64,000 bases of DNA from assembly GCA_949358305.1 (NCBI GenBank), contig OX442315.1, positions 13,666,427 through 13,730,426 on the forward strand, written 5' to 3'. Origin of the DNA: Strigamia acuminata. Taxonomy: Eukaryota; Arthropoda; Chilopoda; Geophilomorpha; Linotaeniidae. Shown here in pieces: positions 1-9,954 of this stretch (position 1 is the stretch's first letter; each line of letters begins with the position of its first letter). The translations under genes were made by a program, and so were the position numbers. A model generated the notes under the pieces. That model made no database searches and was not told where the DNA came from. It saw nothing but the letters and a program-made list of their open reading frames with translations.

Positions 1-319
1 TTCAATTATATCAAATTGGAAATAATTTATATATATATATATTTTTTAATGTATATGAACTTATTTCAGAATAAAAATTAAAGAAAGCTTACTTTTGCAC
101 ATGTAAACAAGCAAAAACTGGTGAGTGATGAGTCGTTTTGATGTCTAGTAATTTGAGAAACTTGTATCATTCATTTTGAAATGGAAGCTCACAATGAATT
201 CTCAAATTGCACATGTAAACAGGGGGGAGAAAATTAATTCTTTATTTTTATTTTATTTAAAACAATTTTCAATTTTGTAATTCAATTAAAACAGAGGGAA
301 AAAAATAAACTGTCCCCAG
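1..319. other. AT-rich intergenic DNA
   Basis: No gene is supported here. The only structure I see is a 15-bp direct repeat, TTGCACATGTAAACA, at about 95-109 and 207-221. It may belong to a decayed transposon or to the 3' flank of a gene lying before the window. Confidence 0.5.
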
Positions 320-1128
320 CTGTATTTATTTTCGTTTCAAAAACAAAATTATCACCACCAAATAATTTCCAATACTATTTGTAATTTGTCGCACGGTGGC
401 GCAATAAATCGATCTAACCGTTCGTGGTCGTCAAGTCAAGAAAATAACAAAACAGAAAAACAGGAGTGTTGTGGTTCATTTAATTTCTTTTATAGAGAAA
501 ATTTGTTTCTCTTTTACTGTCTACAAAAGGGTTTTTTTGAAAAGCAACGTGAGTGCATCAGGAGCATGCGCAATGCAAATCGGGATTTTGGATACGTAAA
601 TATTTCACCACATAATGTTCACTAATTCAATCAATTCTGGTGAGATTAATCAAAATCAATAATAATTTTATTTTTATTAATTCTTTAAATTCCATTTTCA
701 TCATTAATTTGACAATCCACTGATAAATTGTATTGAGATAAGCAGCTATTCATACTAGATTACCACAAACGGCTTGCCATAGTTCTCCTCTGGGCGTCTC
801 GCGATGTGATTGGTTGACGGCCTTGAGACATTTGAGCACAACCTTTCTTCGTCTTACTTGTTAGTGTGAACTGAATCCTGAGTTAATATCGGCGCGGGAA
901 AGATATAATTCGTGTAAGTAATTCTTATTTCTTCTCTTCCAAACCAAATGTGATTGAACAGTAACCCGCATTTTATTTATATATTTTTCCACAGTGTGAA
1001 GCGTCATTAGTTTCGATTTACGACTCGACCTTGACATCGTGTTTGGGTTCAATTTCTCAGTAAAACAAAGTAATCAAAACCAAAAATAATTTTAATTGAT
1101 AATAATTTGATATTTTAAAGAAAGAAAT
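320..1128 (+). promoter_or_regulatory. Upstream cassette and 5' leader of gene A
   Basis: This is the first of six copies of a cassette that precedes every family gene. Shared landmarks in order are a GCGCAATAAATCGATCTAAC block near 398, GCATGCGC at 564-571 followed by the octamer ATGCAAAT (573-580), an inverted CCAAT box (ATTGG, 809-813), then two apparent 5' UTR introns. The first runs from GTAAGT at 914 to CACAG at 994, the second from GT at 1060 to TTAAAG at 1120, only eight bases before the ATG. GCATGCGC resembles an NRF1 half-site; that link is inference. Transcription start sites cannot be read from sequence alone. Confidence 0.55.
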
Positions 1129-2118
1129 ATGGCTAGCGAGGAGAAGGCCGTGATCGATGCTTCTGAGAAGTTGCTCGCAGTTACGTCACCAGATGTCCGC
1201 AGAGTACCGGAGCTTTTTTATTCATTGGCATACGATCAACTTATGGATTGCGGCGGCATCGAAAACCCGATACTGGATTTGGAACAGCGAGCAAAGACGC
1301 TGGATATAGCGGCCGAGTGCTACAAATTAGGCCTGAAAGCTGAAAAAGATCAAAATCCTTGTTTATCACCGGTCACGTGCCACCAAAAGCGATTTTTAGA
1401 AGAAATGATGGCGGTGAAAGAATTCAAGGCTGCGATGGATCGACAGTGCACGACGGAAACACTAAAACCCGGCGCTAAAGAGTTGATGGAAGAAACTACT
1501 GAAACTTTAATGCGGAGATATCGACTATACAAGTTGGAAAATCCGCAGCGAGAGTGCGTCATTCGGGAGCATCGCCATCTTATTCTCCATTCGAAATGTC
1601 AATTCGGGTCGAATTTTTCTTTTCAAAGAAAATTTAAACAGGAAGGACCCCCGCAGTTGGCGGAAGTGAAGTCAATAACGCTTCAAGAGATGGACCCATT
1701 GATGGAACGTGTGTACGAGGGTTTCGAGTTGAAGTGTGACGTCATCGATGAGCCCACACTGGGCTTTTCGGGCGTCGGGATCATCGTGGAGGACAAAAAT
1801 GGCGACATACAGCGCGCTTGCGTATATAACATCCGTCAGGACGAGGAGATTCATTTGAAAATTGGGTATGGATGTAAAATAACGATTTTGAATCCTTATT
1901 TTCTAACTGCGATGGATGGGAAGGCGGTTATACGTGTCGATGACGCGGCGAGTGTGATTTTTGAGTCGGGGCCGGATGCGAGTCGGTGTCGATATTGCGG
2001 GAAGGTGGGCTCGGTTTATAAGTGCGGCAGATGCATGAAAGCTCGTTATTGCTCAAAGGAGTGCCAGGTTCACGATTGGAGGAATTTGAGACATAAGTTT
2101 GTTTGTGGGAGTCTTTGA
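1129..2118 (+). CDS. Gene A: short MYND zinc-finger protein (N-terminal scaffold deleted)
   Basis: The product is 329 aa. Residues 1-3 (MAS) match the start of full-length family members, and residue 4 onward matches the region starting near residue 730 of gene B, so the TPR and Sel1 scaffold has been removed by one in-frame internal deletion. What remains is a helical linker, the conserved domain (around 195-275; motif NPYFLTAMDGKAVIRVDD) and a C-terminal MYND finger from residue 287, with all cysteines and the histidine in place (CRYC...CGRC...YCSKEC...H...C). MYND fingers usually bind proline-rich peptides in partner proteins. The usual family 3' flank is missing. An intact frame and a kept cassette suggest it can be expressed; no function is known to me. 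Confidence 0.85.
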   Translation: MASEEKAVIDASEKLLAVTSPDVRRVPELFYSLAYDQLMDCGGIENPILDLEQRAKTLDIAAECYKLGLKAEKDQNPCLSPVTCHQKRFLEEMMAVKEFKAAMDRQCTTETLKPGAKELMEETTETLMRRYRLYKLENPQRECVIREHRHLILHSKCQFGSNFSFQRKFKQEGPPQLAEVKSITLQEMDPLMERVYEGFELKCDVIDEPTLGFSGVGIIVEDKNGDIQRACVYNIRQDEEIHLKIGYGCKITILNPYFLTAMDGKAVIRVDDAASVIFESGPDASRCRYCGKVGSVYKCGRCMKARYCSKECQVHDWRNLRHKFVCGSL

Positions 2119-2414
2119 GTTGAGGATTTTTTTGACGTAGAACTCCGCACTAGGCGAGAAAATAGAGGCGTTGCAAGAATCATCTCGGAGAACGCAAATT
2201 TGACGCAGAAGCGAACTCCTGTGAGTGCTCGGACGGACGCCACGTGGTCAGGGGAGGGCCAAGAGACGCTGGACGCAAGTCTTCTGCTAGCACAAACCAA
2301 TAATCACAGCAGACATTCCGCTGGATGTAGTTCTGTGTTGCGTCACAGTAAAAACTGTGTCACTGTAATTTTTGGTTTTTTTTTTTTTTTTTAGTTTAAT
2401 TTATTTTGAGTATG
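2119..2414 (+). other. Gene A 3' flank, unlike the other copies
   Basis: This 296-bp stretch between gene A and the gene B cassette lacks the AT-rich 3' flank with the ATTAAA signal found after genes B, C, D and E. It ends in a run of T (about 2376-2392). I see no gene in it; a rearrangement probably replaced the normal 3' end. Confidence 0.5.
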
Positions 2415-3268
2415 AAATGGATTTATTTTTGTTTTAAAACCATAATTATCGACGCAAAATAATTTCTAATACCTTTTGTAATTTGCCGCGTGGTGGCGCA
2501 ATAAATCGATCTAACTGTTCGTGGTCGTCAAGCCAACAAATAAATAATAAAATAGAAAAAGAGAAGTGCCATGGTTGATTTAATTTCTTTTACAGAGAGA
2601 GAATTTGCTTCTCTCTTAATGTCAACAAAAGTGTTATAGACTTCGCAGATGTCGCCACATTGAAAAGCAAAGGAGCATGCGCAATGCATATTTGGGATCG
2701 GGAGATGCAAAAATTTCTCTACACACTGTTCACGAATTCAAACAATAATGGTAAGATCAAAATAAATAATAAATTTGTTTTTATTAATTCTATTTATTCA
2801 ATTTTCTTCATTAATTTTACAATCCACCGATTAATTACATTGGCGTAAATAGATCTCCAGACTTTATTGTCACAAACGGCTCGCCATAGTTCTCCTCATG
2901 ATGACTCACGATGTGATTGGTTGAATTTGCTTTGCTTTGATTTTAAAATCAGTCCCGCACCCAACGGTCATGAGACATTTGAGCTCAACGTTTCACTGCC
3001 GTAGTGTGAACTATTCGTGAGTAAATAATATCGGAGCGTTAACGGTATATTTCGTGTAAGTAATTTTTATTTCTTCTATTCCAAACTATATGTAATTGAA
3101 CATTGACTCCCATTTCATTCAAATCTCTTTCCAGTGTAAAACCTCGTTGGTTTCGATCTACGACGCGACTTTGACATCGTGTTTGGTTTCAATTTTTCGG
3201 TAAAAACAAAAAATAAAAATTTTATTTTATTTAACCGATAAATAATTTTAAATTTTAAAGAAAGAAAA
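2415..3268 (+). promoter_or_regulatory. Upstream cassette and 5' leader of gene B
   Basis: This is the second copy of the family cassette. It has GCATGCGC at 2675-2682, the inverted CCAAT box ATTGG at 2916-2920, a first 5' UTR intron with GTAAGT at 3056 and CCAG ending at 3134, and a second apparent intron from GT at 3200 to TTAAAG at 3260. The ATG follows at 3269. The ATGCAAAT octamer seen in copies A, C and D is degraded here. Confidence 0.55.
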
Positions 3269-6200
3269 ATGGCTAGTTTCATAGTTTTGCTGGATTGTGA
3301 GCTCATTCCCCGAGCAAGTGACTCACTGCGCTCATTATTTCACTCCCTATGGCAGAAATCGACCGGAAAACGCTGGAAAAACCAACCGGAAGACGGCCAA
3401 GACTTTATTAAATCCACCTGGAAGTCAATTTGGACCAGCGCAACGTGCAGACAGAAACAATTAATCGAATCGGGCAACGTTAATCTATGGAATCTCAAGT
3501 TACTCAACCATGTACTGCAGAAAATGGAGTCGAATGACGAAAACAAAACCAAAATATACAAACTATCCGACGCCTACGACGCTCTGATGGGTAAAACTGC
3601 CATAACCCAAGCCCAATACAACGACATTAAAGATGCCGTAGATGAATTGCCAACCACACTCGACGATCTCTCGGAAGATGTTGAAAATGTGAATTTAAGC
3701 GACGACGACGAAGCCTTTTTGAATGCCTCGTTGGCCCGCGACTTCCAGCGCGCGGGGCACCACTTTATGGAGCAAAAGCAGCACAAACGCGCCATTAATT
3801 CGTACACGGAAGCCATCAAGCTGCCCAAACTCAAGAGGCGTGACCTGGCGGAGTTTTACGTCGATCGGTGCAAATTATATCTCGAAGAACCAGAGAAAAC
3901 GAGCCATTTAATGATGTTTATGAACGGATCTAGCAAGAAATTAGCTCTGGAAGACGCTAAAAGAGCCGTGCAACTGTACCCGAAGTGGATTAAAGGTTAT
4001 TTAAGTATGGGAAGTGCGTATTACGCTTTGAATAAGCACGAGAAAGCGTTGAACTGCATTGGTTTTGCTACTCAACTCGGCGAGTTGCCACCAGAGGTTG
4101 TTGAAATTCGAAAAAAATGCAGGAAAATTGCGGAATCCAAGGCGAATTGTCGTGAAAAACATGCGCCGAACGAGAAGAACTGCGAGTTTGGGATCGAGTT
4201 TTACGCGCAGGCGGCGACGGCGGGCAACGTCGAAGCGAAGTATAATTTGGGGGTGATGTACAGAGAGGGTGAGGTGGTCGAATGTGATTTGAAGAGGTCC
4301 GTGGAGCTGCTCGAAGACGCGGCGAGTGCGGTTTGTAAACGGGGAATCGTGGCGCCCGGCGTGAGCGAAGCGCAGTTTGAACTCGGCATCATGCGCCTGA
4401 AAGCCAAAGGTGTGTCACGTGATTATGAAAAGGCGGTCGATTGGTTGCTGAAGTCGAGCGAGAATGGAAACAAAATGGCGGCCAACGTGCTCGGGAATTT
4501 TTATTTGCTAGGCAACTGCGTGGAGAAGGACGAGGGCAAAGCGGTTCAGTTCTGGAAGTTGGGAGCGCAGAGATATAACGTCATTTCAATGCAGAATTTG
4601 GCCGAGTACTATATAACTTGTGACGTAGATCCGGACAAGGCGCTCGAATGGCATCGTCGCGCGATCCAATCGGGTTTCGTCGGCGGGGATATTTCGAAAG
4701 AATTTATTTCGATGGTTGAAAGTATTAAGAAAGATTTCGAGGCGGATGACGCAGAAATGGTTCGTTGGGAGATGAAAAATGGCTTCTCGCACTTGGATTG
4801 CCGGATGAAAGAGCGTAGGCTACGATACATCGAGAGCAAAGTTCCCGGATCGACTCAGTTCGGTAAATATTTGAGCGGTTTGCGCAGCAGTGAATGTCTG
4901 CCGTGCGGTTACGCTGTGAACAAGGAAAGAAAATTCGACGAAGTCGTGATAAACGAGTTTGCGGGGAAAGGGTACGCGACTGCGATTAAATTCCAGAAAG
5001 CCATTCAACATTTTGAGACCGGAACTTCGTATTTGCATTTATTTGGGCGGGCATGTTGGACGGTTATTGTGCACGAGCTCGCGCAGAGTTTTCGCATCAC
5101 CGAGAAAGTCCTCGAGTGGGATTACCAGACTCTTTTGAAAGGCCATGACGTCCTTGAATGGGCGCAGCAGCGCAGCGCCGACGTACGGCAGAACTGCGAA
5201 CTGGATAAAGACATTCGTGTTTGTTACGTCTTACTTAATTCGAATAAGATGAATAATATTATCGAAAAGCTTAAGGAAAGCATTGAATTGTATCCCGACG
5301 ATTTGTGGTTCAAGAAAACGTTGTGTTCGTTCGTGGGATTCGTTTACAGGCACGCAGATGGAGTCAAAATGGCGGAAGAAGGTTTGGAGAAGGACCCGGA
5401 TAACTTGGATTTTTTATACTTGCGATCGGCTCATTTGAGAAATCTCGCGAGGCGCGATGAGAAAGCCGTGATGGAAGCTCACGAGAAGTTTCTCGCAGTG
5501 GCGCCGCCAGATGACCCGAGAGTACCGGAAGTTTATTATTCAATGGCGTACGATGAGGTTAAGGGATGCGGCGTTAGCGAAGAACCGAAATTGGGTTTGA
5601 AAGAGCGAACAATGATGTTGGCTACGGCGGCTAAATACTACAAACTAGGACTGGAAGCCGAAAAGAATCAAATTCCATGTTTCTTACCGGTCATTTGCGA
5701 CCAAAAGCGATTTTTAGATGAAATGATGGCGTTGAAACCGTTCAAGGCGGCCGTGGATCGACAGCGCACTACGGTAACACTAAAACCAGACGTGAAAAAG
5801 ACTGTGAAGAAGCTGAGACAAGCGAAACCAGAATTGCCAAAAAAAGATCCGGCGCGGAAGGAGCCGAGCAAAGCGAAACGAGAATTGCTAAAAGAAGATC
5901 CGGCGCGGAAGGAGCCGAGCAAAGCGAAACGAGAATTGCCAAAAGAAGATCCGGAAGTTTTAATGCGGAAACAACGACTAGCCAAGCTAACAGATCCGTA
6001 CCGAGAGGACGTCATTCGGGAGCATCGGCACGTGATCCAAAGCTTGAAAATTCAATTCGGACTGAAGGCGAACAAAAAATCGAAACTATTCACGGCGAAT
6101 TTGACTTGTCGAACAAAGTATGAACAGGAAGGACCACCGCAGTTGGCGGAAGTGAAGTCGATTACGCTTCAAGAGATGGACCCGTTTAAGGAACATGTGT

Positions 6201-6604
6201 ACGAAGGTTTTGAGTTGAAATGTGACGTCATCGATGAGCCCACGCTGGGGTTTTCGGGCGTCGGGATCGTCGTGGAGGACGAAAATGGCGACGTGCAGCG
6301 CGCTTGCGTGTACAATATAAGCCAGGACGAGACGGTGCATGAGAAAATTGGGTATGGATGTAAAATAACGATTTTGAATCCTTATTTTCGAATTGCGATG
6401 GATGGGAAGGCGGTTATACGTGTTGATGACGTGGGAAGTGTGATTTTTGAGTCCGGGCCGGATACGAGTCGGTGTCGGTATTGCGGGAAGGTGGGCTCGG
6501 TTTTGACGTGCGGGAGATGCGGGAAAGCTTGTTATTGCTCAAAGGAGTGCCAGGTTGGTGATTGGAAGAATTTGAGACATAGGTTTCTTTGTGGGAGTCT
6601 TTGA
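3269..6604 (+). CDS. Gene B: full-length TPR / Sel1 / MYND protein
   Basis: The product is 1,111 aa from a single open exon. Approximate layout: N-terminal helical region 1-150; TPR-like helices 155-272 (AINSYTEAIKLP, ALEDAKRAVQLYP); Sel1-like repeats 320-466 (EAKYNLGVMYREGE, AQFELGIMRLKAKGVSRDYE, AANVLGNFYLLGN); helical middle 470-900; conserved domain 977-1057; MYND finger from about 1069. TPR and Sel1 solenoids are protein-binding scaffolds and MYND fingers recruit partners, so an adaptor role is reasonable inference. Two things are odd: about 50 codons between the TPR block and the Sel1 repeats of genes C and D are missing in frame, and a lysine-rich 17-residue repeat is expanded near residues 850-895. 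The start follows the last 5' UTR acceptor by eight bases, as in the paralogues. Confidence 0.9.
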   Translation: MASFIVLLDCELIPRASDSLRSLFHSLWQKSTGKRWKNQPEDGQDFIKSTWKSIWTSATCRQKQLIESGNVNLWNLKLLNHVLQKMESNDENKTKIYKLSDAYDALMGKTAITQAQYNDIKDAVDELPTTLDDLSEDVENVNLSDDDEAFLNASLARDFQRAGHHFMEQKQHKRAINSYTEAIKLPKLKRRDLAEFYVDRCKLYLEEPEKTSHLMMFMNGSSKKLALEDAKRAVQLYPKWIKGYLSMGSAYYALNKHEKALNCIGFATQLGELPPEVVEIRKKCRKIAESKANCREKHAPNEKNCEFGIEFYAQAATAGNVEAKYNLGVMYREGEVVECDLKRSVELLEDAASAVCKRGIVAPGVSEAQFELGIMRLKAKGVSRDYEKAVDWLLKSSENGNKMAANVLGNFYLLGNCVEKDEGKAVQFWKLGAQRYNVISMQNLAEYYITCDVDPDKALEWHRRAIQSGFVGGDISKEFISMVESIKKDFEADDAEMVRWEMKNGFSHLDCRMKERRLRYIESKVPGSTQFGKYLSGLRSSECLPCGYAVNKERKFDEVVINEFAGKGYATAIKFQKAIQHFETGTSYLHLFGRACWTVIVHELAQSFRITEKVLEWDYQTLLKGHDVLEWAQQRSADVRQNCELDKDIRVCYVLLNSNKMNNIIEKLKESIELYPDDLWFKKTLCSFVGFVYRHADGVKMAEEGLEKDPDNLDFLYLRSAHLRNLARRDEKAVMEAHEKFLAVAPPDDPRVPEVYYSMAYDEVKGCGVSEEPKLGLKERTMMLATAAKYYKLGLEAEKNQIPCFLPVICDQKRFLDEMMALKPFKAAVDRQRTTVTLKPDVKKTVKKLRQAKPELPKKDPARKEPSKAKRELLKEDPARKEPSKAKRELPKEDPEVLMRKQRLAKLTDPYREDVIREHRHVIQSLKIQFGLKANKKSKLFTANLTCRTKYEQEGPPQLAEVKSITLQEMDPFKEHVYEGFELKCDVIDEPTLGFSGVGIVVEDENGDVQRACVYNISQDETVHEKIGYGCKITILNPYFRIAMDGKAVIRVDDVGSVIFESGPDTSRCRYCGKVGSVLTCGRCGKACYCSKECQVGDWKNLRHRFLCGSL
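5835..5955 (+). repeat. 51-bp in-frame coding repeat in gene B
   Basis: Just over two copies of a 51-bp unit (17 codons, ARKEPSKAKRELLKEDP and variants) lie in the charged linker before the conserved domain. Genes C and D have one copy of the PSKAKRELPKEDP or LSKAKRELPKEDP core, so this is a local expansion in gene B that keeps the frame. Confidence 0.8.
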
Positions 6605-6820
6605 AACGATTCAGTTTGGATATTTTTTTATTTTCTTTTGCAGAAGAAATGATTCTTAATAATTGTATGAATATTCATGTTTTTTGTTGACTATTTGCGT
6701 TTTTTGTGTTGAGATTAATATGAATTTGATTTAATTTTTAGTTATTTATAGTACTTTTTTTCTTGTTTTTATTTGAATTAAAGATTGGTTACTTGGAATA
6801 TGTTACGTTTCAGTTATTAC
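6605..6820 (+). terminator. Gene B 3' UTR with probable poly(A) signal
   Basis: The AT-rich flank is shared with genes C, D and E. An ATTAAA hexamer at 6777-6782 sits in a conserved GAATTAAAGATTGGTTACTT context and is the likely cleavage and polyadenylation signal. Assignment rests on position and conservation between copies. Confidence 0.5.
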
Positions 6821-7452
6821 ACAGTTTGCGGCAGTGACTTTTTTCTTACAGTTATGCTTAATTTTATGTTATAAATAGTGTAACAGAAAAGAGAAAAAAC
6901 ATGCTTTGCGGTATGCACTTTTCCCTTAGGTTATAAAAATTTCCTTACACTATTTTTGTCATATGACTCCGTCAAGGAGGGGTGGTTGCTATGCAATGAC
7001 CACACATATACAAGCATCAAATATCAAAACTAAACTAACAGAAATTCATGAAGAAAAAAAATATTCTGGTGTTCCAAATTTGTTTGTTTTTCTCGTGTTT
7101 CCAATTTCCAATTTGTTCCTATTCGTACTCGATGATTTTACGATTAACTATTTGTTGCCATGGCTTCACAAAATAAATAATGAGTTTTATTGTTTAAATA
7201 CAATCAAACTTACCAACTGAAGTGTGCCTCGTGTGCCTGATGTACTGCTTGAAGCGAAGAATTGCAAATGGCGGCAATCACAAATAGTCGCCATTTGCAA
7301 TTTTTTGGCAATGACGTAAATGGCGGAAAATTACCGGATTGGTTGCGCTATTTCCAGTTATACTGTAAGTTAAGTTCGAGTTATGACTTTTCCACTACAC
7401 TTATACATGTATCGGGAGTTTTTATAACAGAAAAGTCACTGCCGCAAACTGT
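6821..7452. mobile_element. 632-bp MITE with 22-bp perfect terminal inverted repeats
   Basis: The ends are perfect inverted repeats of 22 bp beginning ACAGTTTGCGGCAGTGACTT (left at 6821, right ending at 7452). The paralogous 3' flank of gene D near 43510 reads straight through the same site without the insert. The target duplication is unclear: TAC (3 bp) or AC (2 bp) both fit. No coding capacity is visible, so this is a non-autonomous DNA transposon of unassigned superfamily. Confidence 0.8.
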
Positions 7453-8226
7453 ACTGTTGTAATACCGTATTTCTTCGACTCTAAAGATGCACTTTTTTTT
7501 CTCTAAACACAGGAAGCATCTTAGAATCGGAGAAGTAAGGTAGTTGGGTAGATGTTAAAAACCGTATTTTCTTTGAATATTAATTGGGGTCAATATTAGT
7601 CGTGATTTCAAATAAGTATACCGTATACAGTACACGGTATACAGTCGAGTTGCGATGTAGCGAATTTCTTGTTATAATGAATAGTTAAAAGTGACTTGGT
7701 TGTTTGGTTGGCTACAGAACAACACGTTAAAATGTTTTTATATATAATGAACTTATGTGAACAAAGTTATTTTTCGGGTCCCTAGCGATTTGTTATTTCG
7801 TTATTTGTTATTTCGACTGTATTGCTTTATTTCCTTTGTGTGCAACAAGCTTATCGCCATTTTGTATGCATGTGCAGAATGCGATGTACAGTTTGATATT
7901 TACGTCAAGATACATGTTGAATGACCTTGAAAATGACCTTCAAGGTCAAATTTGATGACGTCATTGGATTGCTCTCACCCAACTTCCTATATGATCCCTT
8001 CATCAAAGTTGGCCTAGATGCAATTGCTCAGGAAATATTTGGAGGGGACCAGACTTTCAGAACACCCTGTATAATCCACTAATTGTGATTAAATAATGTT
8101 GTATTTGTTGTATCCATAAACATTATTTAATTGTTAATGTATTCATTATAACATTTGATGCAGTGAATTAATTCTATTCTATGTTTGTATTTGACTGCAG
8201 ACGCTTTAAACTGAACACGCTGAATA
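7453..8226. other. Intergenic tail shared by the array units
   Basis: No gene is seen. Parts (about 7480-7690 and 8130-8226) recur after genes C, D and E and after the lost copy at 33.3 kb, so this is the common 3' intergenic portion of the tandem unit. The stretch around 7860-8060 has no visible match in the window. Confidence 0.5.
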
Positions 8227-8601
8227 AGGGGCCGTCCATAAATTACATATCGCCTTAAGGGAGGAGGGGGTTTCAAATTTTGTTATGGGTTGTTACGATG
8301 GGGGGGGGGGTTTGCAATAACGTTACATAACATTATTGAAATATTGAACATTGAAAAAACATGAGTTTGCCTTGGGAAGATGAAGTTTAAAAAGTCAAAA
8401 ATACCTGTATTCATGAAAATTAAATTTTTTAAATGTCATTTTTAATTAAATTACTGATTTTGTATCAATATTTGGCGGGGGGGTAGTCAGTTTTGTTACG
8501 TAATTTCCTAGGGGGGTGTGTGGATTTGTTAAGACCTTGGTACAGGGGGAGGAGGTCTAAAAACCTAAAAATTTGCGTTACGTAATTTATGGACGGCCCC
8601 T
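8227..8601. mobile_element. 375-bp MITE with TA target duplication
   Basis: Terminal inverted repeats read AGGGGCCGTCCATAAATTAC inward from both ends, flanked by TA at 8225-8226 and 8602-8603. The paralogous site near 43935 is empty (CTGAATATGTATG). TIRs containing GGGGCCGTCCATAAATTAC are, to my knowledge, widespread among non-autonomous elements of invertebrate genomes. The interior is AT-rich with no coding capacity. Confidence 0.85.
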
Positions 8602-9184
8602 TACATGTATGCTACTACTAGATGTCATTTCTTGCATAACTTATATTCCCAAATTCTCATCCATTTAATCCATTTAATACAATTTCAATTAATCAAAATT
8701 TCACAACAACAAAAAAATGAAAAGAAAAAAAATACTGACACAAAGTTACAAAATTTATTCCCATTGAATTCAATGGGTGAGTTTAGTTTCTAATCGAAAA
8801 ACCGATTCTTTCGATTTTCTCCCGTTTCTCTGGCGGAAATGATTTAAAACGTATCATAATTTTGAGAATGGCGTTTTTTAAAAACCAATTCTCATAATCC
8901 ACATTGAGGGCGGATTCTTTGGACTTTTAACTTCGATTTCAATTCATTTTTCTGTCGGCCATATTGAAATCCAATAAATCCGGGGTGGGAACTTTTTTCA
9001 ATGAGGTAAGGTAAGTTTATCTGAATAATTTCTTATCAGGAAATGAGTACATTAATTTATTCATTTCCTGATAAGTAATTGTTTGCAGATTTATTACAAT
9101 TTTATTAGAAAATGCATGATCTCTTTTCAAGATGGGATCATTTTGGGTTGAGAACTAGTTCTGAAATCGAGATAACTTGATAAA
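8602..9184. other. Intergenic DNA with dispersed repeat and hairpin
   Basis: No gene is seen. Bases 8770-8985 belong to a dispersed repeat family also present at about 32970-33185 and, partly or inverted, near 14745-14850, 44390-44480 and 60065-60215. A perfect 15-bp stem (CTTATCAGGAAATGA, 9032-9046, pairing with 9061-9075) with a 14-base loop follows; a decayed version lies near 60720. Confidence 0.55.
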
Positions 9185-9954
9185 TCGATCTAACTGTTCG
9201 TGGTCGTCGAGCCAACAAAAAAATAATAAAATAGAAAAATAGGAGTGTCATTGTTCATTTAATTTCTTTTACAGAGATAATTTGCTTTTCTCTTAATGTC
9301 TACAATAGTGTTTTAGACTTCGCAGATGTCGCCAACTTGAAAAGCAAAGGGCATCGCACCTGGAGCATGCGCAATGCAAATATGGGATTCGGGAGTGGCA
9401 AAAATTTCACTACACACGTTCACGAATTTAAACAATAATGGTAAGATCAAAATAAATAAAAAATTTGTTTTTATAAATTCTATGTATTCAATTTTAAACA
9501 TTAATTTTACATTCCACCGATTAATTACATTGGCGTAAACAGATCTTCAGACTTTATTGGCACAAACGGCTCGCCATAGTTCTCTTCATGATGTCTCACG
9601 ATGTGATTGGTTGAATTTGCTTTGTTCAGAAAATCAGTCCCGCCCGCAACGGCCATGAGACATTTGAACTCAACGTTTCACTGCCTTAGTGTGAACTATT
9701 CGTGAGTTAATATCGGCGCTGTAACGATATAATTCGTGTAAGTAATTCTCATTTCTTTTATTCCAAACTACATCTAATTGAACATTAATCCCCATGTCAT
9801 TCAAATCTCTTTCCATAGTGTAAAACCTCATTGGTTTTCGATATACGACTCAACTTTAACATCGATTTTGGTTTCAATTTCTCGGTAAGAACAAAAAAAT
9901 CAAAATTTAATTTAGTTTAACTGATTAATAATTTTACATTTTAAAGAAACAAAA
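9185..9954 (+). promoter_or_regulatory. Upstream cassette and 5' leader of gene C
   Basis: This is the third cassette copy. It has GCATGCGC at 9365-9372 next to ATGCAAAT, an inverted CCAAT box at 9606-9610, a first UTR intron with GTAAGT at 9738 and CATAG ending at 9818, and a second from GTAAGA at 9885 to TTAAAG at 9946. The ATG is at 9955. Confidence 0.55.

Noticed and set aside
2360-2395. Poly-T tract as the tail of a reverse-inserted SINE or retrocopy
   Set aside because: I found no RNA polymerase III boxes, no target duplication and no second copy in the window.
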